Source: Roseitranquillus sp963709765 (GTDB lineage: Bacteria; Pseudomonadota; Alphaproteobacteria; Rhodobacterales; Rhodobacteraceae). Taken from it: DNA of 64,000 nt. The position numbers and the translations under genes were made by a program. The stretch covers positions 248,001 to 312,000 of the forward strand of contig CAVPXL010000001.1 of NCBI GenBank assembly GCA_963709765.1, given 5' to 3'. Under the pieces are notes generated by a model, which did no database searches, was not told the origin of the DNA, and was given only the letters and a program-made list of their open reading frames with translations. Below are positions 44,029 through 53,943 of this stretch, in pieces (within the stretch, counting starts at the first letter, position 1; every line of letters starts with the position of its first letter).

Positions 44029-45345
44029 GTGACCCACGGGCTCTACGGCAGATTGAATTCGGCGCTGGAACGCGCCTTTCCCGAGCAGCGACTGTTCTTG
44101 AAGTCGAGCAGCAAGACTCGCTTCGTCCGACTCAGGCCAGTCACGCAGGCCGTGACGCTGACCGGCGGCGCGGCGATTCTGGGCTGGTCGATCTTCGCGT
44201 CAGCCATCCTGATCATGGACACGATCGGGGCAGGCAACCTGCGCGAGCAGACGGACCGCGAGCAGGCAGCCTATGAAGGGCGGCTGAACGACCTCGCCAC
44301 AGAACGCGATGCCCGGGCCGAAGATGCTCTGCGCGCGCAGCAGCGATTTTCCACCGCGCTGGCGCAGGTCTCCGCAATGCAGGAAGCGCTCCTGTCATCC
44401 GAAGAGCGACGCAAGGAGCTGGAGACCGGAATAGGTGCGGTACAGGCGACCCTGCGCGACGCGATGACCGACCGGGATGCCGCCCTGGCCGTCGCCGAAA
44501 TGCTGACCCGGCAGGTGGATCAGGTCGCGGAAGCGTCCGGCCAGTCACCCGAGCGCCTCGAGGAGGCCGAAGACACGCTGGACGTCCTTGCGGAGGCACT
44601 GACGCGCACCGCGACCGAGCGCGACACCCTGGCCGGCCTCGCGGCCGAACAGAAGTCGATGGTCGAGGACCTGATCCTGGAGGCGCAGCTCGACGCCGAA
44701 CGCAATGACCGTATCTTCAGCAACCTCGAGGAGGCGGTGACGGTCTCGCTGGAGCCGCTGGACAAGATGTTCCGCGCGGTCGGTCTCGATCCCGACACCC
44801 TGATCGAACAGGTGCGGCGCGGCTACGGCGCTTCCGAGGGCCTCGGACGCCTCTCGCTCTCGACCAAGGGCAACGCCGGTCCGGAGGCAGCCCGGGCGAA
44901 CGCGATCATCGGCCAGCTCGACGAAATGAACCTTTACCGCGTCGCGACGGAGAAGATGCCGTTCGCCAAGCCGCTCAAGTCGTCCTACCGGTTCACCAGC
45001 GGCTTCGGTCCGCGCTGGGGCCGGATGCACAAGGGCAGCGATTTCGCCTCGAGGCACGGGACTCCGATCTACGCAACCGCCGATGGCGTCGTGAGTTTCG
45101 CGGGCCAGCAGTCAGGCTATGGAAACGTCGTGAAGGTCAAGCACGCCTTCGGGATCGAGAGCACGTACGCTCACAACTCTAAGTTGCGGGTCGACGTGGG
45201 GCAAAGGGTCTCGCGCGGGGATCATATTGCTGATATGGGCAATACCGGGCGCTCGACCGGCACTCATCTCCACTACGAGGTGAAAGTGAACGGGAAGGCC
45301 GTTGACCCGATGACCTACATCAAGGCAGCGAAAGATGTTTTCTAA
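44029..45345 (+). CDS. M23 peptidase with DUF5930 domain
   Basis: A 438-residue membrane-anchored peptidoglycan hydrolase from GTG 44029 (GAGG upstream). A short cytoplasmic part is followed by one helix at about residues 40-62, a long coiled coil (about 70-220) and the C-terminal LytM/M23 domain with the zinc motifs 'MHKGSDFAS' and 'HLHYEV'. Its end overlaps the bactofilin start by 11 bases. In Caulobacter-like bacteria a LytM protein and a bactofilin act together to shape the envelope; the close pairing here suggests the same. Confidence 0.9.
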   Translation: MTHGLYGRLNSALERAFPEQRLFLKSSSKTRFVRLRPVTQAVTLTGGAAILGWSIFASAILIMDTIGAGNLREQTDREQAAYEGRLNDLATERDARAEDALRAQQRFSTALAQVSAMQEALLSSEERRKELETGIGAVQATLRDAMTDRDAALAVAEMLTRQVDQVAEASGQSPERLEEAEDTLDVLAEALTRTATERDTLAGLAAEQKSMVEDLILEAQLDAERNDRIFSNLEEAVTVSLEPLDKMFRAVGLDPDTLIEQVRRGYGASEGLGRLSLSTKGNAGPEAARANAIIGQLDEMNLYRVATEKMPFAKPLKSSYRFTSGFGPRWGRMHKGSDFASRHGTPIYATADGVVSFAGQQSGYGNVVKVKHAFGIESTYAHNSKLRVDVGQRVSRGDHIADMGNTGRSTGTHLHYEVKVNGKAVDPMTYIKAAKDVF

Positions 45346-45895
45346 GAACAAGATGAACGAGCCCGGCCAGAAGCCGACCGCCACCGAAGGCGACAAGGTG
45401 CGGACTGCCGAAGGCGGCGCTCGGCCCCAGACCGATTTCGCGCCGACATCTGCTCCGAAGCCCAAACCGCCGGCCTCTACCCTGTCTTCGGACCTGACGG
45501 TCAAGGGTAACCTCAAGACCTCGGGCGACATCCAGATCGAAGGCACGATCGAAGGCGACATCCGCGCGCACCTCTTGACCGTCGGCGAGGGCGCCACCGT
45601 CAAGGGCGAGGTCGTGGCCGACGATGTGGTCGTGAACGGTCGCGTGGTCGGTCGGGTGCGTGGACTCAAGGTGCGCCTCACCTCGACCGCACGCGTCGAA
45701 GGCGACATCATCCACAAGACGATCGCGATCGAGAGCGGCGCGCATTTCGAAGGATCGGTTCAGCGCAGCGACGATCCGCTCAACAACCAGTCCCGCGTCC
45801 AGGGACAATCCGCGGCCGCCCAGACGCCGGCAGCCCAGCCCCGGCAGGAGAAATCCGCACCCTCGCCGCAACAGCCCGCCGCTGCGAAGGGCTGA
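45335..45895 (+). CDS. Bactofilin
   Basis: A 186-residue polymer-forming cytoskeletal protein. A disordered N-terminus of about 45 residues leads to the right-handed beta-helix core (about 50-150), with the repeated hydrophobic rhythm of 'SGDIQIEGTIEGDIRAHLLTVGEGATVKGEVVADD' split over short rungs; the C-terminal tail is proline- and glutamine-rich. Bactofilins form non-nucleotide filaments that recruit cell-wall enzymes to the membrane. Its start lies inside the M23 gene, so the two are translationally linked. A strong terminator follows. Confidence 0.93.
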   Translation: MFSKNKMNEPGQKPTATEGDKVRTAEGGARPQTDFAPTSAPKPKPPASTLSSDLTVKGNLKTSGDIQIEGTIEGDIRAHLLTVGEGATVKGEVVADDVVVNGRVVGRVRGLKVRLTSTARVEGDIIHKTIAIESGAHFEGSVQRSDDPLNNQSRVQGQSAAAQTPAAQPRQEKSAPSPQQPAAAKG

Positions 45896-45908
45896 AGCCC
45901 GCACCTGA

Positions 45909-45955
45909 TGCGCGGCCCCTGCCCCCAAGGCAGAGCCGCGCAGGGAAATCTTTTT
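45909..45955 (+). terminator. Intrinsic terminator of the M23-bactofilin operon
   Basis: Stem TGCGCGGC...GCCGCGCA with an inner stem CTGCC/GGCAG, then a TTTTT run, 14 bases past the bactofilin stop. Confidence 0.85.
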
Positions 45956-45976
45956 GGATAGTGCCTGTCATTCACC

Positions 45977-46751
45977 TCAGACGGCGCTCACCGTGCGCCG
46001 GTAGAGGTGCCACGTGGCGTGACCGAGCACCGGCAGAACCACGAACAGTCCCAGAAACGCCGGGAGAATCCCGACGGACCAGCAGGACCACGACCAGCAC
46101 CGCCCAGAGCAGCATCGGCGCCAGATTCAGCATCACGGCGCGAATGCTCACCAACATCGCGGTGACGAAATCCACCTCGCGATCCATCATCATCGGCAGG
46201 CTGACCACGCAGGCGGAGAAAACCGTGAGAGCGAAGGCTCCACCCACGCCGAGCTGGATCACGATCATCGACAGGCCACGCGGCGTCAGGAGCAGGTCCC
46301 CGTCAAGCGGGCTCGACATCGCGCTGAGACCCAGCATCAGCGCGAAGAGCGTGTGCGAGAAAAAGACGTAGAACAGAAACCACACGACCATGATCGCCCC
46401 GAACCAGGGCAATTGCCGACCGCGCTCGGCCCAGACGACGCCGAAGATGGCGCCCCAGTCGAGCGGCTCGCCCCGCTCCAGCCGGCGGCTCGTCTCGTAG
46501 AGACCCACGGCGGCGAACGGCGCGATCAGCGGAAAACCGAGGGTCATCGCAACGGCATAGAGCGTCTGGCCGGTCGCAAGCGTCGTGCCGATCATGATCA
46601 TCCCGATCAGGACATAGACGCCGCCGAAGACCAGACCCGGCAGCGGCGCACGACGGAAATCGGCGAAGCCGCGGATCAGCGCCGTACGAATGTCGGCGGC
46701 GTCGATCGTCTCCACCAAGGGTGCCGGCGAAGGAACATGGGTATCGGTCAT
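45977..46751 (-). CDS. DUF2189 membrane protein, last part in a shifted frame
   Basis: About 257 residues with six or so membrane helices ('GFADFRRAPLPGLVFGGVYVLIG' type opening split across two helices, 'LGFPLIAPFAAVGLYE', 'WAVLVVVLLV'). Function unknown. A GGGAGG site precedes the ATG at 46751. The frame as written ends in a non-hydrophobic stretch at 45972, but one extra base near 46071-46081 hides the conserved ending 'GILPAFLGLFVVLPVLGH...WHLYRRT', which reads in the next frame to a TGA at 45977. I give that corrected end. Confidence 0.82.
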
Positions 46752-46823
46752 CGCGCGCCTCCCTTTTCCTCAAGGAGGCCGCAGTCGCGTCAGCTCGTCA
46801 AGCCTTGTCGGCCCGGGCCGCGC

Positions 46824-47951
46824 TCAGTCTTCGGCCTGCGCCTCCGCGCGGCTCTTGCCGGAGACGTCCATGGCCAGCGTCGCCGCCATGAACCGGTCCA
46901 GATCGCCGTCGAGAACCCCTTGGGTATCCGATGTCTCGACGTTCGTCCGCAGATCCTTGACCATCTGGTAAGGCTGCAGAACGTAGGAGCGGATCTGGTT
47001 GCCCCAGCCGGCATCCCCCTTGGCCTCGTGCGCTTCCTGGATGCTCGCCGTCCGCTTCTCCAGCTCGATCTGATAGAGCCGCGACTTCAGCGCGGCCATC
47101 GCGTTCGCGCGGTTCTGGTGCTGCGACTTCTCGGATGACGTGACCACGATACCGGTCGGGAGGTGCGTGATCCGCACGGCCGAATCGGTGGTGTTGACAT
47201 GCTGTCCGCCAGCGCCGGACGAGCGATAGGTGTCGATGCGGATCTCGTTCGTCGGCACCTCGATCTCGATGTTCTCGTCGACCACCGGGTAGACCCAGAT
47301 CGAGCTGAACGAGGTATGTCGCCGCGCCGCGCTGTCATAGGGAGAGATCCGCACGAGGCGATGCACGCCCAACTCGCTCTTCAGCCAGCCATAGGCGTTG
47401 GGTCCGCTGATCTTGTAGGCGGCCGACTTGATGCCCGCTTCCTCGCCGGCGCTCTCGGACATGAGTTCGACCTTGTAGCCGTGCTTTTCGGCCCAGCGGA
47501 CATACATCCGTGCCAGCATCGCCGCCCAGTCGCAGCTTTCGGTGCCGCCGGCGCCGGAATTGATCTCGAGGAAGGTGTCGTTGCCGTCCGCTTCGCCATC
47601 GAGGAGCGCCTCGATCTCGGCCTGCCCCGCTCGGTCAGCCAGCCGCTTGAGGGCCGCCTCGGCCTCCGCGACGACCTCGCTATCGTCTTCCGCCTCGCCC
47701 AGCTCGATCAGCTCGACATTGTCCGACAGATCCTGGCTCATGCCGCGATAGCGATCCATGGCGTCGACCAGTGCCTGGCGGTCGCGCATCAGTTTCTGCG
47801 CGCGGTCGGGATCGTTCCAGAGGTCAGGGTCCTCGACCCGGGCGTTGAACTCCTCCAGCCGGTGCTCCGCCGTGTCCCAGTCCAGACGCTGGCGCAGCAG
47901 CACCAGCGACTTCTCGATCGCCTGCACCGTATTCTGCGCCTCGGCCCGCAT
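46824..47951 (-). CDS. prfB: Peptide chain release factor 2
   Basis: A 375-residue factor that ends translation at UGA and UAA. The GGQ tripeptide that triggers peptide release lies in 'SSGAGGQHVNTTDSAVRI' and the codon-recognition loop in 'RISPYDSAARRHTSF'. The frame is continuous from the ATG at 47951 (GGGAGA upstream), so the programmed +1 frameshift used by E. coli prfB is absent, as is usual in this class. Downstream of mrcA on the same strand. Confidence 0.95.
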   Translation of the reverse strand: MRAEAQNTVQAIEKSLVLLRQRLDWDTAEHRLEEFNARVEDPDLWNDPDRAQKLMRDRQALVDAMDRYRGMSQDLSDNVELIELGEAEDDSEVVAEAEAALKRLADRAGQAEIEALLDGEADGNDTFLEINSGAGGTESCDWAAMLARMYVRWAEKHGYKVELMSESAGEEAGIKSAAYKISGPNAYGWLKSELGVHRLVRISPYDSAARRHTSFSSIWVYPVVDENIEIEVPTNEIRIDTYRSSGAGGQHVNTTDSAVRITHLPTGIVVTSSEKSQHQNRANAMAALKSRLYQIELEKRTASIQEAHEAKGDAGWGNQIRSYVLQPYQMVKDLRTNVETSDTQGVLDGDLDRFMAATLAMDVSGKSRAEAQAED

Positions 47952-48012
47952 GAGTGTCTCCCGCCTCTGGATCAGTGCGTGGTGATAGCAACCGGCTGCG
48001 CGGCGGACAAGG

Positions 48013-50478
48013 TCAGTAGAGCCCGCCGGAAGACAGCGTGCCGAAGCTTGCGCGGCTCGGGATCTTCGTCACTTCGCCGTCGGAAGTCCGTATCGTCTCG
48101 CCCGCGTCGCTTTCACCCGGGGCGAACAGCGGCAGGTTGGAGCCCATGGCGAAACCGCCGTCCAGCATCAGGCCGAAGAGCGGCTGCTCGCCGTCCCGGA
48201 AATACTCGGCCACCACATGCTCGCCGGAAGCGCTCGGCGGCAGGGGTGCGCCGGTATAGCGGTCGATATTGATGAAATGCCCGCCCGGCGGCACCTCGAA
48301 CGGTCCGCCACCGTACTTCGCCACGGCACTTTCCATGAACTCCTGAAACACCGGGCCGCAAAGGCTCGATCCGTAGGCGCTCGAACCCAGCGAACGAGGC
48401 TGGTCGTACCCGATGTAGCACCCCGCGACGATGTTCGAAGTAAAGCCGATGAACCAGACGTCCTTGGCATCGTTGGTGGTGCCGGTCTTGCCGGCGGTCG
48501 GCACGCCGAGATTGACGGCGCCTGCCGCCGTGCCGCGCTCCACGACGCCCTTCATCATCGAGGTGAGCTGGTAGGCCGTGATTGCGTCCATCACCCGCTC
48601 GCGGTCCGACCAGATGCGCGGGCTGCGGCCGGCCGGCAGGGCCGGGTCGTCGCAATCCTCGCAGCGGCGCTGGTCGTGACGGTAGATCGTGTTGCCCCAG
48701 CGGTCCTGCACCCGGTCCACCAGCGTCGGCTGTACCCGCTCGCCGCCATTGGCGAACATCGCGTAGGCCGCGACCATCTTGTAGAGCGTCGTCTCCTCGG
48801 AGCCGAGGGCGTTCGCCAGATACGGCCCCATCTTGTCGTAGACTCCGAAGCGCTCGGCGTAGTCGGCGACGGTTTCCATACCGACTTCCTGTGCCAGCCG
48901 GACTGTCATCAGGTTCCGCGAGCGTTCGATCCCCGTCCGCAGCGGGGTCGGCCCATAGTACCGGTTGGACGAGTTCTTCGGCCGCCAGACCCCCTGAGGC
49001 GTGTTCACCTCGATCGGGGCGTCGACGATGATCGTGGCGGGCGTAAATCCGCTGTCCAGCGCCGCGGCATAGACGAACGGCTTGAACGACGAGCCCGGTT
49101 GACGGGTTGCCTGGGTCGCACGATTGAAGACCGAATGTTCGTAGGAAAACCCGCCCTGCATGGCGAGAACCCGGCCGGTATCCACGTCCATCGCCATGAA
49201 GGCGCCCTCGACCTCGGGAACCTGCCGCAGGCTCCACCCTTCGTCCGATTGCGTGACGTGGACGATGTCACCGACCGACAGGTTCTCGGCCAGACCGCCG
49301 CGCGCCCATTTCAGATCGGACGCCGGAACCTCGGCCGTCGCGCCCGTGGACTCGACACCGATCTCGGCGCGCTCCGCCGAGACATCCAGCACGACGCCGG
49401 GCGACCAGCCCTCGACATCCCGGGCCACGTCGGCCTCGGCCAGGGCCTGCTGCCAATCGTCCAGCCGTTCGGCCTCGACGACTTCGCCCGTGCCCCGCCA
49501 GCGGCGGCGCTCCCTGTCGTATGTCTGCAACCCTTCGCGCAGAGCCCGCGCGGCCTCGGCCTGCAGCTCGGGATCGACGGTGGCCCGGATCGTCAGGCCG
49601 CCGCCGAAGAACTCGTCCTCGCCGAAATCGCGGCTCAGTTGCCGGCGGATCTCGTCCGTGAAGTGGTCGCGCGGCGGCAAAACCGCGCCGAATCCGTCGA
49701 AATCGTCGTTCTGCACCGTGCGCAACGGCGAAACCCGCGCCTCGTCATAGGTTTCGCGGTCGACATAGCCGTTCTCGTGCATCTCGCGCAGGACGATATT
49801 GCGCCGCCTGATCGCCTCTTCCTTGTTGCGCACCGGGTGCAGGTAGGACGGCTGCTGGGGCAGTCCGCCCAGATAGGCCGCCTCGGCGACGGTGAGTTCG
49901 TCGAGGGTCTTGTTGAAATAGGTCTGGGCGGCGGCGGCGACGCCATAGCTGTTCTGGCCGAGGTAGATCTCGTTGAGATAGAGCTCGAGGATCTTGTCCT
50001 TGCTCAGCGCCTCCTCGACGCGGGCGGCGAGGATCAGCTCCTTGATCTTGCGCTCGGCGGTGCGGTCCGACGAGAGCAGGAAGTTCTTCATCACCTGCTG
50101 CGTGATGGTCGAGGCACCGCGCAGGCGGCCGCCGCGGGCCGCGTCGATGGCCGCCGCGATCATGCCGCGCGGGTCATAGCCCTTGTGGGTCCAGAAGTTC
50201 TTGTCCTCGGCCGAAATGAAGGCGTTCTTGACCAGGTCCGGAATGTCCCCGGACGGCACGAAAAGCCTGCGCTCCTTGGCGAATTCGTCAATGATCCGAC
50301 CCTCGGCGTCGTAGATCCGGCTGATCGTCGGTGGCGCGTACTGCGCCAGTTGTTCGTGGTTCGGCAGGTCGCGGCCGTACATCCAGAAGATCGCGCCCAC
50401 GGTCAGCGCGGCCATGACGGCGCCAATGGTCAGCCAGCTGAAGATGCCCCCGAAGAACGAGAGGATGAACCTGATCAC
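48013..50478 (-). CDS. mrcA: Penicillin-binding protein 1A, class A bifunctional
   Basis: An 821-residue peptidoglycan synthase from GTG 50478 (AAAGGA upstream). One membrane helix (residues 2-28) is followed by the GT51 glycosyltransferase domain ('AEDKNFWTHKGYDPRGM', 'STITQQVMKNFLL'), an OB-like insert about residues 330-420, and the transpeptidase with the serine in 'GSSFKPFVYA', 'SRNLMT' and 'GKTGTTND'. It polymerises and crosslinks cell wall on the periplasmic side. The last about 80 residues form a short extension. Confidence 0.94.
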   Translation of the reverse strand: MIRFILSFFGGIFSWLTIGAVMAALTVGAIFWMYGRDLPNHEQLAQYAPPTISRIYDAEGRIIDEFAKERRLFVPSGDIPDLVKNAFISAEDKNFWTHKGYDPRGMIAAAIDAARGGRLRGASTITQQVMKNFLLSSDRTAERKIKELILAARVEEALSKDKILELYLNEIYLGQNSYGVAAAAQTYFNKTLDELTVAEAAYLGGLPQQPSYLHPVRNKEEAIRRRNIVLREMHENGYVDRETYDEARVSPLRTVQNDDFDGFGAVLPPRDHFTDEIRRQLSRDFGEDEFFGGGLTIRATVDPELQAEAARALREGLQTYDRERRRWRGTGEVVEAERLDDWQQALAEADVARDVEGWSPGVVLDVSAERAEIGVESTGATAEVPASDLKWARGGLAENLSVGDIVHVTQSDEGWSLRQVPEVEGAFMAMDVDTGRVLAMQGGFSYEHSVFNRATQATRQPGSSFKPFVYAAALDSGFTPATIIVDAPIEVNTPQGVWRPKNSSNRYYGPTPLRTGIERSRNLMTVRLAQEVGMETVADYAERFGVYDKMGPYLANALGSEETTLYKMVAAYAMFANGGERVQPTLVDRVQDRWGNTIYRHDQRRCEDCDDPALPAGRSPRIWSDRERVMDAITAYQLTSMMKGVVERGTAAGAVNLGVPTAGKTGTTNDAKDVWFIGFTSNIVAGCYIGYDQPRSLGSSAYGSSLCGPVFQEFMESAVAKYGGGPFEVPPGGHFINIDRYTGAPLPPSASGEHVVAEYFRDGEQPLFGLMLDGGFAMGSNLPLFAPGESDAGETIRTSDGEVTKIPSRASFGTLSSGGLY

Positions 50479-50649
50479 GCGCGATCCTTTCCGGACGTCA
50501 AGGCCGCTGTATACGCCCGCACTTGCGGCCGGTCAAAAGCGACGGCACGTTCCGGCGCGAGAGACATTCACGAGCCGGTGAAGCCGAAATCACGCGTCAT
50601 GCAAAGCGTGCATACGCCTGTACACCCCCCGTGCATACGCGAGGCGGAC

Positions 50650-51256
50650 ATGAGCGACCCCGACGACATCCTTGCGACCTACGAGGCGGTGGGGCCGGCG
50701 TGGGCCGAGGAGCGCTCGCGCGCGCTGTTCGAGCGGCCGGCGCTGGAGCGACTTCTGGCCGCGATGCCGGGGCCGCGGCTTCTGGACGTGGGCTGCGGGT
50801 CGGGCGATCCGCTGGCGCTCTGGTTCGCCGCACGTGGGTGCGAGGTGACCGGAATCGACGGGGCCCGGTCGATGGTGGAGATGTTTCGCAGGCACCTGCC
50901 GGACCATGACGTGGTGCTGGCCGACATGCGGCATCTGAGGCTCGGGCGGAAATTCGACGGGCTTCTGGCCTGGGACAGCTTCTTTCACCTCGCCGCCGAC
51001 GATCAGCGTGCCATGTTCGCCACCTTCGCCGCCCATGCGGCACCCGGCGCCGCGCTCATGTTCACCAGCGGCCCGGACCGGAGCGAGCGCATCGGCAGCA
51101 TCGCCGGACGGCCGGTGCATCACGCGAGCCTCGCACCGGAAGAATACCGGCGGCTGCTCGCCGGATGCGGGGTTCGCGGTGATCGAGTACCGGCCCGAGG
51201 ATCCGGAACTCGACCATCATACGGTCTGGCTGGCGCGGCGCGAGGACGACGGATGA
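50650..51256 (+). pseudogene. Class I SAM-dependent methyltransferase, frame interrupted
   Basis: From ATG 50650 (GAGGCGG upstream) the protein opens 'MSDPDDILATYEAVGPAWAE' and has SAM motif I 'LLDVGCGSGDPLALWFA'. Near its end the frame breaks at a GGGG run (51169-51172): removing one G joins 'YRRLLAGC' to 'GFAVIEYRPEDPELDHHTVW' and the stop at 51256. Length would be about 201 residues. Substrate unknown. It stands alone between mrcA (divergent) and ispG (convergent). Confidence 0.82.
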
Positions 51257-51336
51257 CAGGCCGCTTCGGGCAACGGGGTGTCAGGGGCCGGGGAGCGGCG
51301 GACCGATCGCCGGCCGCGAGACGATCCGGAGCCCGG

Positions 51337-52470
51337 CTACTCGGCCGCCTGACCGGCGGCTGCGGTCTCGGCCTCGATCACGGCGGCGCGGCGTTCCACC
51401 TGTTCGACGATATGGTCGATCATCTGGTCGTTCGACATCCGGTGGCTCTGCTTGCCCGCGAGGTAGACCATGCCGTTGCCCGCGCCGCCGCCGGTGAAGC
51501 CGACATCGGTCATCAGCGCCTCTCCCGGCCCGTTGACCACGCAGCCGATGATGCTGAGCGACATGGGCGTCTTGACGTGCTCCAGCCGCTTTTCGAGGGC
51601 CTCCACCGTCTTGATGACGTCGAAGCCCTGCCGCGCGCAGGACGGGCACGAGATGATGTTGACGCCCCGGTGGCGCAGGCCGAGGCTCTTGAGGATCTCG
51701 TACCCGACCCTGACCTCCTCGACCGGATCGGCGGAGAGGCTGACGCGGATGGTGTCGCCGATTCCCATCCAGAGCAGGTTGCCCATGCCGATGGCGCTCT
51801 TGATGGTGCCGCTCATCAGGCCGCCCGCCTCGGTGATGCCGAGATGGATCGGCGCGTCGGTGGCCTCCGCGAGCTGCTGATAGGCGGCGGCGGCGAGGAA
51901 CACGTCGGAGGCCTTCACCGAGATCTTGAACTCGTGGAAATCGTTGTCCTGCAGGATGCGGATGTGGTCGAGACCGCTCTCGACCATCGCCTCCGGACAG
52001 GGCTCGCCGAATTTCTCCAGCAGGTGCCGCTCCAGGCTTCCTGCATTGACGCCGATGCGGATCGAACAGCCGTGATCCCGCGCGGCCGCGATCACCTCGC
52101 GCACGCGCTCGGCCGAGCCGATGTTGCCCGGGTTGATCCGCAGGCAGGCGGCGCCGGCCTTTGCCGCCTCGATGGCGCGGCGGTAGTGGAAATGGATATC
52201 GGCGACGATCGGCACCGGGCTTTCGCGCACGATCTCGGCGAGCGCGGCGCTGCTGGCCTCGTCGGGAACCGAGACGCGGACGATGTCTGCACCCGCCTCC
52301 GCCGCCGCCTGCACCTGCGCGACCGTCGCGGCGACGTCGGTGGTGGCGGTGTTGGTCATGGTCTGGACGCTGATCGGGGCATCGCCGCCCACGGGGACGT
52401 TGCCCACCATGATCTGGCGGGAGGCGCGGCGGTAGATGTTCCGCCACGGACGGACGTGGTTCAGCGACAT
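51337..52470 (-). CDS. ispG: 4-hydroxy-3-methylbut-2-enyl diphosphate synthase (flavodoxin-type)
   Basis: A 377-residue [4Fe-4S] enzyme making HMBPP from MEcPP in the non-mevalonate isoprenoid route. From ATG 52470 it opens 'MSLNHVRPWRNIYRR', a usual alphaproteobacterial start; the longer frame upstream is not conserved. Cluster-binding cysteines are in 'CPSCARQGFDVI' and 'IGCVVNGPGEA'. It lies just downstream of the RodZ-like gene on the same strand, an order seen widely (rodZ-ispG). Confidence 0.94.
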   Translation of the reverse strand: MSLNHVRPWRNIYRRASRQIMVGNVPVGGDAPISVQTMTNTATTDVAATVAQVQAAAEAGADIVRVSVPDEASSAALAEIVRESPVPIVADIHFHYRRAIEAAKAGAACLRINPGNIGSAERVREVIAAARDHGCSIRIGVNAGSLERHLLEKFGEPCPEAMVESGLDHIRILQDNDFHEFKISVKASDVFLAAAAYQQLAEATDAPIHLGITEAGGLMSGTIKSAIGMGNLLWMGIGDTIRVSLSADPVEEVRVGYEILKSLGLRHRGVNIISCPSCARQGFDVIKTVEALEKRLEHVKTPMSLSIIGCVVNGPGEALMTDVGFTGGGAGNGMVYLAGKQSHRMSNDQMIDHIVEQVERRAAVIEAETAAAGQAAE

Positions 52471-52549
52471 GAGGATTCCCGAATGGAACGGATCGGGGCG
52501 GACCATACGGAAACGGCCCGGCCGGCGCAACGCGGGTTGCTGTCGCGGG

Positions 52550-53813
52550 TTACTCGCCGGCGGGCTGCCGCGCTTCGGCCACCGCGTAATAGCGCGCAAG
52601 GTCGTTGTCGGCCCCCGGATCGGCAAGCGCGTAGGTACGGGTCAGCGCCTCCCGCGACAGCGCGACGTTCTTGATCACCGACGGACCATTGCCAGCCGGC
52701 CCGTAGGTCTGGCCGTTGACCGAAAAGTAGAGCGACCCGGCATTGCCCGCGCGCAGCGTCGGCACGCCTTCGGTGTCGGGAAGGACGTATTCCTCGTTCG
52801 CGTCGAGGATCTTCTCGAAGAGGATGGTGCCGTCGGCTGCGCGGACCCGGACCCAGGAGGGCTGCACCGCCACCAGCATCAGTTCGGGGCCGGTGTAGTC
52901 GTGCGTCACGACGGGCGTTTCGACCGCGCCGTCCGTCTCCTCGGCAAGCGCAGAGCGCACGGCGCCGTCGGTCGCGCTTTCCACCGGGCCCAGAGCCGCC
53001 ATCAGCGTCGCGGCGCCTTCGACCCTGCCACGCAGCGGCGAGGGCGCCGTGGGCACGCCGGGCGCCAACGTCCCCACCATCAGCGGGTCGAGCGCGGCGA
53101 TCGGCCCGTCGCGTGCGGTCAGGACCGGCACGTCGAGCGCCTTCGGGCGATAGAGACGATCCAGCGCCTCGGCCGCTGCCAGCGTATCCACCGATTCGAT
53201 ATCTTCCACCGGGAAGGCCGACGCGAGCGGGTCGATCTCGGCCAGAACCGCGGGGGTCTGGTCGATGGGCGACAACTGCACCTTCTGGACCTCCCGGAAG
53301 ACGGCGACACCGCCGTAGCCGATGGCGCCGATCAGAACGAGGAGGACGGCGATCGAGCCCAGCGCCCCGGGCTCGACACCCGCGAAGAGCGGCTGGCTCT
53401 TGGGCAGGAACGGAGTCCGGGCATTGGTGAAAAGCTCGTCACCGTTGGATTCGGCCGAGCGGGCTTCGGGCCTGGCGCGCTTGACCGCCGCGGCCATGCC
53501 GTGGGTCGGGCTGAAGCTCGCTTCCCGGCAGAAGGCGCGATAGGCCCAGTCAGGGTCGATGCCCAGATAGCGCGCATAGGACCGGACATAGCCCGCCACG
53601 AAGCCCGGTGTCTCGAAAGCCGCCGGATCGGCGTTTTCGATCGCCGCGATGTAGGCGGCCTTGATCTTGAGTTCGCGCTGCACGTCCAGCAGAGGACTTG
53701 CTCAACGTCGCCCGCTCACCCCGCATGAGGTCACCGAGACGCAGATCGTAATCGTCAAATCCACGCGGACCGGATTCCTCCGATAGGTCCGGTACATTGC
53801 TGTGACCGGTCAT
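52550..53813 (-). pseudogene. RodZ-like helix-turn-helix membrane protein, frame interrupted
   Basis: The first part from ATG 53813 ('MTGHSNVPDLSEESGPRGF') reaches 'GDLMRGERATLSKS'; one extra T at about 53690-53697 breaks the frame, and the conserved helix-turn-helix continuation 'LLDVQRELKIKAAYIAAIEN' reads in the next frame to the stop at 52550. Joined it has about 420 residues: a Cro-like HTH at about 20-100, one membrane helix ('SIAVLLVLIGAIGYGG'), a linker and a C-terminal DUF4115 domain ('VAVQPSWVRVRAADG'). RodZ links MreB to the cell-elongation machinery. Position before ispG agrees. Confidence 0.85.
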
Positions 53814-53943
53814 CTGCCCTGCCTCTCAAGCACGTCGCTTTTCCCCAAGACGTCGACGGTTCGTTTCGTCGCGATTCGTGTCGCCGCAACTTATTGGGGT
53901 AAGGTTACCACATGCCTGACGGCCTGGCACCCGTCAGGCTATA

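Noticed and set aside
46824..47951. Possible programmed frameshift in prfB as in E. coli
   Set aside because: The frame is continuous from a well-placed ATG with no internal UGA, as usual in alphaproteobacteria.
48217..52674. Very long plus-strand open frame (1485 codons)
   Set aside because: It is the mirror of mrcA, the small methyltransferase and ispG in GC-rich DNA; apart from the methyltransferase part (50650 on) its translation has no recognisable domain.
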